The position numbers and the translations under genes were made by a program. The notes beneath the pieces are model-generated. The model was not told the origin of the DNA and made no database searches. It worked only from the letters and a program-made list of their open reading frames with translations. This document shows, piece after piece, positions 6,763 through 10,867 of a DNA stretch of 10,867 nucleotides; within the stretch, counting starts at the first letter, position 1; each line of letters begins with the position of its first letter. Where the stretch lies: contig CACXGR010000052.1 in the NCBI GenBank assembly GCA_902767235.1, positions 1 through 10,867 of the forward strand, written 5' to 3'. The DNA comes from an uncultured Lachnospiraceae bacterium (lineage in GTDB: Bacteria; Bacillota; Clostridia; Lachnospirales; Lachnospiraceae).

Positions 6763-9159
6763 GTGAAGTGGTTTCAGCGCTTTTATCTGGATAAAGAGAA
6801 GGACATCATCGTGGACCTGTACAAAGAGGCGCAGAATGAGCCCGGCTGTCCGGCCGTCATGTACTTCGTCCTCTCCACGCCCAACCACGGCACCGGAAAT
6901 CTGATCCGGAACCTGGCGGCGCTCTGCCGGCTGCCTCTCTCGGAGGGAAAGAACGGCCTTCTGGTGATCCGGGGAACGGTGCCGAGCTATATCGACGGCT
7001 ACAACAGGCTGATCTACATTTTCAGGCTGGGGGATACCAAGGTGGCCAACATCTATCCGGACGGAAGAGTGGAGATGAAGGCGCAGATCCCGGCCATTTC
7101 CAAGACGCTGATGAGCCAGACCAAGGACTACCGGCTGGACGAGAAGCGGACGATCGTCAAGACATATATCAGGAGTGAGAACAAATTCCGCACGGACCTG
7201 CACACCCACATGAACGCCAATCTGCATCCGGATATTCTGATCGCACTGGGGATCTGCCATCAGATCCGGTATCCGCTCTATTATATAAAAAAACTGGGGC
7301 TTCGATGCAGCAGGGAGCAGGAGGAGAAGCTGGCTGGGCGGCGGCAGGTTTCGGCAGAGAAGTACAGTGACTGCGGCCTGACCGGCAAGTATATGACGAG
7401 GAGGATCGACGACAATACTTTTATGAATTTTGCCGACCTGATCCTCAATGACCCGGAGGACGCCGCCTTCAACATACCGAGGATCCGCAGGTCGTTGGCG
7501 ATCCTCAAGGACGGGCAGGCGGTCTTTACGAACCTGGAGAAAGTGTATCTGTATCGATACGTCTTCTGTAAAGGAACGGGCGCGGAGGATCCGATGGCGC
7601 TCGACGCCGGTAAGATCCGGCAGATCCCCGACGACGATATCCGCAGGGCTGTCATGCAGATCCTGGCGGACCGGGAGAACCCGGATTACAGGAATAATAC
7701 GCTCTTCCAGGACAAGCTCCTGTGGATCGCCCGCAGCTATAAGGCACAGGGGGTCTCCTACGCGGAGATTTCGGACACGACCCTGGTCAAAAGAGAGGGC
7801 GCCCCGGCGATGCTGGCCCAGGTGCACGAAATCATGCCGGCAGTCACGAGGGAAACAGGCGTGATCCTGCGTTTTTTGGCTGCGATCCGGCGGATCCCGC
7901 TGACGATCGTCAAAGACAAGGTGGAGACCGGCGATTATTTCAGGGAGAACCTGGAGACGCTGCAGACCGTGATAGGCAACCCCTATGTGGCGGGCAGCGA
8001 CATCATCGGCGAGGAGCTCAACAGCATCCGGGATATCGCCCCGGTGCTGCATGAGATCGTGCGGATCGCGCAGGCGGATCCCGGCTTCGTGATCCGGATC
8101 CACGCCGGGGAGAATGACGGCCTGCAGGACAACATCGCCGACAGCCTGGAATGCGTCCGGGAAGCCCTGGCGCCCGGGCAGCAAATGCCCCGCGTCCGGA
8201 TCGGACACGGGCTGTACACGCCGGATCTGCGGCGGGCCAAGGGAAGAGCGCTCATTGAGATGCTGCGGCAGAGCGGCGCGGTGCTGGAATTTCAGATCAC
8301 CTCCAACGTGCGCCTCAACAATCTGAGCGGAATGAAGAACCATCCTCTTCGGCAGTATCTGGCCCAGGGGATCGGCTGCGTACAGGGGACCGACGGCGGC
8401 GCGCTCTACGGGACAGATTCCATCGACGAGCAGCTCTCTCTGGAGAAGATGCTGGGACTGAGCGACGAAGAGATGCACAAAATGAGGATATGCGAGGATG
8501 CCGTTCTGGCGCAGAGCCTCAAAGCCTTTGCGGACAAAAAAGCGAAGTATGAGAGTGCGGAGCAGCCCTGGACCGCGGAGATCGACCGCAGGATATCTCT
8601 GGTCGGGAAGCGGTCGCTTCCGGCTTTGGAGGTACTGGCGGACCGGATCCGCGAGATGCCGCCGGACAAGAGCCCGATCGTGATCGTCGGGGGGAGCTTC
8701 AGCCACGACAATCACAGGACGAGACTGACGGAAGAGAATAAGAGGCGGATCGACGATATTTTGGCGCGGGAGGATCCGGAGAAGACCTTCTTTGTGATCG
8801 GACATTCCATGCGCGGCTATGAGCACTATCTGGTAAGGCAGAACAAGGGTCGGTTTCAGATTTTTGCCATGGTGCCGTCCATGATCACGGAGTCGGAATA
8901 CAAGAAGCTCCGGACCGGCCTTTCGGGGATCCGGGTCTCCATTGAGCCGGTACCCATGGGCACCTATAAGAGTTTTGCCTATGAGATTTTCAAGAGAAGA
9001 CCCTCGACGCTGATCGCCTTTGACGGCAATATAGCCGGCGCCAACATGATCCAGGAAGCCAAGAACAGCCGGTATCCGTGCAGGATCTATGTAAACAGCC
9101 GCTGCAAAGCGCTCAAGGTGAAGGCGGACTCGCTGGAGGGCTACGTGAATCTTTTCTAG
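6763..9159 (+). CDS. Large adenosine deaminase-superfamily protein with C-terminal Rossmann-like domain
   Basis: The product has 798 residues, more than twice a classical adenosine deaminase (about 340). The GTG start is chosen because AAGGAGGA (6746-6753) lies nine bases upstream and an extended -10 promoter precedes it. Residues 1-140 are unrecognised. Residues about 140-600 hold the deaminase core: zinc motif H147-T-H149, H447-A-G-E450, R-I-G-H482-G, S-N-V, and T-D544. These equal the metal and catalytic residues of mouse ADA (His15, His17, His214, Glu217, His238, Asp295). His149-His447 spacing is about 298 versus 197 in mouse, so the core carries about 100 extra residues. The second Asp of the usual T-D-D is Gly545. 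Residues about 615-798 look Rossmann-like: I-V-I-V-G-G-S (639-645), F-F-V-I-G-H, and L-I-A-F-D754-G-N-I-A-G-A, resembling SLOG nucleotide-binding folds. It is likely a hydrolytic deaminase of an adenine nucleotide or nucleoside. Substrate is unknown; RdrB- or KomA-like defence roles are only a hypothesis. Confidence 0.82.
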   Translation: MKWFQRFYLDKEKDIIVDLYKEAQNEPGCPAVMYFVLSTPNHGTGNLIRNLAALCRLPLSEGKNGLLVIRGTVPSYIDGYNRLIYIFRLGDTKVANIYPDGRVEMKAQIPAISKTLMSQTKDYRLDEKRTIVKTYIRSENKFRTDLHTHMNANLHPDILIALGICHQIRYPLYYIKKLGLRCSREQEEKLAGRRQVSAEKYSDCGLTGKYMTRRIDDNTFMNFADLILNDPEDAAFNIPRIRRSLAILKDGQAVFTNLEKVYLYRYVFCKGTGAEDPMALDAGKIRQIPDDDIRRAVMQILADRENPDYRNNTLFQDKLLWIARSYKAQGVSYAEISDTTLVKREGAPAMLAQVHEIMPAVTRETGVILRFLAAIRRIPLTIVKDKVETGDYFRENLETLQTVIGNPYVAGSDIIGEELNSIRDIAPVLHEIVRIAQADPGFVIRIHAGENDGLQDNIADSLECVREALAPGQQMPRVRIGHGLYTPDLRRAKGRALIEMLRQSGAVLEFQITSNVRLNNLSGMKNHPLRQYLAQGIGCVQGTDGGALYGTDSIDEQLSLEKMLGLSDEEMHKMRICEDAVLAQSLKAFADKKAKYESAEQPWTAEIDRRISLVGKRSLPALEVLADRIREMPPDKSPIVIVGGSFSHDNHRTRLTEENKRRIDDILAREDPEKTFFVIGHSMRGYEHYLVRQNKGRFQIFAMVPSMITESEYKKLRTGLSGIRVSIEPVPMGTYKSFAYEIFKRRPSTLIAFDGNIAGANMIQEAKNSRYPCRIYVNSRCKALKVKADSLEGYVNLF

Positions 9160-9198
9160 TGCCGCCCTGCGGAAATATGTAACATTTCTTTATAAAGC

Positions 9199-9225
9199 TG
9201 AGACAAATTGTAAGGACCGCCCGTC
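9199..9225 (+). promoter_or_regulatory. Candidate ECF-type promoter of the sigma-factor gene
   Basis: TGAGAC (9199-9204) and CGTC (9222-9225) are separated by 17 bases, close to the TGAAAC-N16/17-CGTC pattern used by Bacillus ECF sigma factors. A second, weaker and overlapping candidate is TGTAAG (9209-9214), N16, CGTC (9231-9234). Transcription would start near 9232, giving a leader of about 50 bases. If real, the sigma factor would activate its own gene, as is usual for ECF systems. No sigma-A type promoter was convincing in this gap. Confidence 0.45.
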
Positions 9226-9247
9226 GGGGACGTCAATAAAAGTGTAA

Positions 9248-9265
9248 GCGGTGCAGCTGCACCGC
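9248..9265. promoter_or_regulatory. Perfect 18-bp palindrome upstream of the sigma gene
   Basis: GCGGTGCAG is followed immediately by its exact reverse complement CTGCACCGC. It lies 17 bases before the ATG at 9283 and just upstream of the ribosome binding site AAGGGA (9271-9276). It may be a DNA operator for a dimeric regulator, or, as RNA, a short hairpin in the leader. There is no U-run, so it is not a typical terminator. Confidence 0.5.
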
Positions 9266-9282
9266 ATATAAAGGGAAAATCC

Positions 9283-9849
9283 ATGGAAGATACCGCGATC
9301 ATCGATCTGTACTTTGAGAGGAATGAGAAAGCCATCGAGGAGACAGACCGCAAATATGGAAACTATTGTTATACAGTGGCGGACAACGTTCTGAACAACC
9401 GGGAGGATTCGGAGGAATGCGTCAGTGATACCTGGCTGCGCGCCTGGAACAGCATGCCCCCGAAGAGGCCTTCGGTACTGCGCGCTTTTTTGGCCAAGAT
9501 CACGAGAAATCTGGCTTTTGACAGATACCGGGCCAGGAACGCAGCGAAACGGGGCAGCGGCATGATGGAGGCAGTTCTTGATGAACTGTGGGAGTGCGCC
9601 GATGTCACCGGAAACTGGAATGCGGAAGAGGCCTACGAGGCGAAGGAACTGAAGGAAGCCATCAACCGGTTTGCAAACAGCCTTCCCGAGAGGGAGTGCA
9701 GCTTGTTTGTGAGGAGATACTTCTTTGTTGAGGCGATCCCTGATATCGCGAAACGGTATCAGATGACGGAGAACAACGTCACAGTGAGTCTGAGCAGGAC
9801 CAGAAAGAAGCTCCGCAAATATCTGACAGAGGGGGGATTTATAGGATGA
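9283..9849 (+). CDS. ECF-like RNA polymerase sigma factor
   Basis: This is a 188-residue sigma-70 family protein with only regions 2 and 4. Region 2 (about residues 8-90) shows N-N-R-E-D-S-E-E-C-V-S-D-T-W-L-R-A-W, the core-polymerase and -10 recognition helix, then F-L-A-K-I-T-R-N-L-A-F-D-R-Y-R. An acidic linker (about 95-120) joins it to region 4 (about 122-183), which has S-L-P-E-R-E and a helix-turn-helix (I-A-K-R-Y-Q-M-T-E-N-N-V-T-V-S-L-S-R-T-R) for -35 binding. The C-terminus reads K-L-R-K-Y-L-T-E-G-G-F, as in many clostridial members. The ATG at 9283 has AAGGGA seven bases upstream. The stop overlaps the next gene by four bases (ATGA), so the two are translationally coupled. The likely role is to direct RNA polymerase to envelope-stress or surface genes when released from its anti-sigma partner. 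Confidence 0.93.
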   Translation: MEDTAIIDLYFERNEKAIEETDRKYGNYCYTVADNVLNNREDSEECVSDTWLRAWNSMPPKRPSVLRAFLAKITRNLAFDRYRARNAAKRGSGMMEAVLDELWECADVTGNWNAEEAYEAKELKEAINRFANSLPERECSLFVRRYFFVEAIPDIAKRYQMTENNVTVSLSRTRKKLRKYLTEGGFIG

Positions 9850-10664
9850 GAGCGGAGGATCTGTTTGAAGCGATGGACGGGCTCGACGAGAAACTGATCG
9901 CCAGAAGCGATGTAAAGAGAAAGCGTTCTCAAAAGGCTTCGGAACAAAAGGCCCGGAAGGGCGGAAAAAACAGCCGCAAAAAGAAAAAGGCGGCCGACAT
10001 TTACCGATATACGGTGATCGCGCTGGCATCGGCGGCAGCCGTGTTCCTGTTCCTGATGGCCAGGGACTTTCTGGGGCCCCGGCCTTACGGAAAAGCGAAT
10101 CAGAGTATGGTCGGATCAGCGGACAGCGCCTACGAGGCGGAAGGCGCAGCAGAGGCGTCCCCGGAGGATGCGATGGCTCAATCGGATGCCGATGTGCCGG
10201 CTGAGGACAGCGCGTCTTCGGACGCTGATGCCCCGGCGGAAGACAGTGCGTCTTCGAACGCCGAGGTCCGGTCGCAGGCAGGAGGAGCTGCGGATGCTTC
10301 GTCGCGCACACCGGAAAACGCGAAGACAGCAGTGGACCTTCTGGGCGATCTGAAGGGCGATTATGTCAGGCTGGAGTACATCTCTGCAGCGGATGAGAGC
10401 GCAGGAGCACAGAGAAAGGTCCCTTCCTACACCAAAGAGGGCGAAGATGCGCTTTCGCATGCGTTTGAAAAGGGAAAGAAGGTGCCCGCCATTATGGCAG
10501 ATAAGGGCGCACCGGTATATTATGTCTACCTCACAGACAGCAAAGGCAAGGAGGAAAAGGTCACGTTCTATGAGAACGGCTATATCAGCATGGCCAGTAT
10601 CCCGGGCGTGGTCCTGAAGGAAGAGAAAGAAGAGTACGACAGAGTGCTGGCTCTCTTCGAGTGA
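9846..10664 (+). CDS. Single-pass membrane protein, probable anti-sigma factor
   Basis: This is a 272-residue protein encoded in a four-base overlap with the sigma gene. The cytoplasmic part (residues 1-54) starts with an acidic amphipathic stretch, D-L-F-E-A-M-D-G-L-D-E-K-L-I-A-R, similar to the N-termini of proteins that commonly follow clostridial ECF-like sigma genes. A very basic Lys/Arg-rich region follows (about 24-48). One hydrophobic helix spans about 55-72, with positive charges inside, so the rest should be outside the cell. The external part begins with a low-complexity Ala/Ser/Asp/Glu linker holding a 12-residue tandem repeat. It ends in a folded-looking domain (about 165-272) with alternating strands such as P-V-Y-Y-V-Y-L-T-D and K-V-T-F-Y-E-N-G-Y-I. 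No zinc-binding ZAS motif (HxxxCxxC) is present. The anti-sigma role is inferred from gene order, overlap and topology. Confidence 0.75.
   Translation: MRAEDLFEAMDGLDEKLIARSDVKRKRSQKASEQKARKGGKNSRKKKKAADIYRYTVIALASAAAVFLFLMARDFLGPRPYGKANQSMVGSADSAYEAEGAAEASPEDAMAQSDADVPAEDSASSDADAPAEDSASSNAEVRSQAGGAADASSRTPENAKTAVDLLGDLKGDYVRLEYISAADESAGAQRKVPSYTKEGEDALSHAFEKGKKVPAIMADKGAPVYYVYLTDSKGKEEKVTFYENGYISMASIPGVVLKEEKEEYDRVLALFE
10185..10256 (+). repeat. 36-bp in-frame tandem repeat in the anti-sigma-like gene
   Basis: Two consecutive 36-base units (10185-10220 and 10221-10256) encode D-A-D-V-P-A-E-D-S-A-S-S and D-A-D-A-P-A-E-D-S-A-S-S. A third, decayed unit begins with N-A-E-V at 10257. The units differ mostly at third codon positions, so the peptide is conserved more than the DNA. 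The repeat forms an acidic, flexible linker outside the membrane. Confidence 0.9.
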
Positions 10665-10704
10665 CCGCCTGTCATGCTGCAGCTGTTCTGAGTCGGCGCA
10701 GATA

Positions 10705-10737
10705 TCCCGGATGCAGACCGGACCATCGGATCCGGGA
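10705..10737 (+). promoter_or_regulatory. Inverted repeat overlapping the lipoprotein ribosome binding site
   Basis: TCCCGGAT (10705-10712) and ATCCGGGA (10730-10737) are exact reverse complements separated by 17 bases that contain a further CCG/CGG pairing. The right arm enters the purine-rich ribosome binding site GGGAGGGAGG (10734-10743) of the next gene. There is no U-run. The hairpin could limit ribosome access, or mark a boundary after the anti-sigma-like gene; the function is inferred only. Confidence 0.45.
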
Positions 10738-10751
10738 GGGAGGTAAAGGTT

Positions 10752-10867
10752 ATGATCAGGAAAAAAATGGCTGCGGCCGCTATTTTGACACTGGCGCTGT
10801 GTCTGGGAGGCTGCGGGAGCAGTTACAACGCGGCGTCTTCAAACGAAACCGGGAGCAGCTACGCCGC
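10752..10867 (+). CDS. Lipoprotein, N-terminal part (3' end outside window)
   Basis: The visible 38 codons begin at an ATG eight bases after GGGAGGGAGG. The N-terminus is a classic lipoprotein signal: charged M-I-R-K-K-M, a hydrophobic core A-A-A-A-I-L-T-L-A-L-C, then a lipobox L-G-G-C with Cys21 as the predicted lipid-attachment site. A Ser/Asn/Gly-rich tether follows (G-S-S-Y-N-A-A-S-S-N-E-T-G-S-S-Y). The frame is open to the window end. It starts 87 bases after the anti-sigma-like gene and may belong to the same unit. Lipoproteins with a Ser-rich tether and a DUF4349 domain are sometimes found beside sigma factors in Clostridia, but nothing here proves that identity. Confidence 0.82.
   Translation, partial: MIRKKMAAAAILTLALCLGGCGSSYNAASSNETGSSYA

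Noticed and set aside
6764..6776. Possible catabolite-repression (cre) site TGAAGTGGTTTCA
   Set aside because: It lacks the central CG, is one base short of the cre consensus, and lies inside the start of a coding region.
6757..8826. Long minus-strand open frame (689 codons) opposite the deaminase gene
   Set aside because: The peptide is Arg/His/Asp/Pro-rich with no recognisable domain, and it mirrors a well-supported + strand gene with strong codon bias; it is a shadow frame.
9162..9190. Possible terminator after the deaminase gene
   Set aside because: CCGC/GCGG (9162-9172) has only four pairs, and the following weak GAAATAT/ACATTTC pairing has no U-run; not enough for a terminator call.
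9190..10311. Minus-strand open frame (373 codons) across the sigma and anti-sigma-like genes
   Set aside because: It spans two overlapping, well-supported + strand genes and their leader; the product is Pro/Arg/Ser-rich and unrecognisable.

Overview
The window looks like a chromosomal stretch from a fairly GC-rich member of the Clostridia, most likely Lachnospiraceae. This is inferred from the gene families (CUT1 sugar transporter with a DUF624 membrane protein, and an ECF-like sigma factor overlapping a single-pass anti-sigma-like gene), strong AGGAGG ribosome binding sites, and Rho-independent terminators. All genes lie on the + strand. No mobile element, tRNA, rRNA or CRISPR was seen.

Region 1 (1-2705) is the end of a sugar-uptake operon. 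It holds the C-terminal part of an extracellular solute-binding protein, then two inner-membrane permeases with clear EAA loops that overlap by one base. A strong hairpin-terminator lies between the binding-protein gene and the permease genes and probably makes the binding protein more abundant than the permeases. A second terminator closes the unit. No ATPase is present, so the transporter probably uses a shared MsmX/UgpC-type ATPase encoded elsewhere.

Region 2 (2706-6679) is a tight three-gene unit: a DUF624/YesL-type membrane protein, 4-alpha-glucanotransferase (MalQ, GH77), and a GH13 alpha-glucosidase of the oligo-1,6-glucosidase type. Both enzymes lack signal peptides and keep all catalytic residues. 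The transporter would import malto- or isomalto-oligosaccharides and these two enzymes would break them down in the cytoplasm. A strong terminator ends the unit.

Region 3 (6680-9159) holds one gene with its own extended -10 promoter and a GTG start. Its 798-residue product is a divergent adenosine deaminase-superfamily enzyme with an unrecognised N-terminal domain, about 100 extra residues inside the deaminase core, and a C-terminal Rossmann-like (possibly SLOG-like) domain. This is the most unusual object here. Size and architecture invite comparison with the deaminase subunits of nucleotide-centred defence systems (RdrB of RADAR, KomA of Kongming), but no partner gene is next to it.

Region 4 (9160-10867) is a cell-envelope signalling module: an ECF-like sigma factor, an overlapping single-pass membrane protein that is probably its anti-sigma factor, and the start of a lipoprotein gene cut by the window end. 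Upstream of the sigma gene are a candidate ECF-type promoter, suggesting autoregulation, and a perfect 18-bp palindrome.
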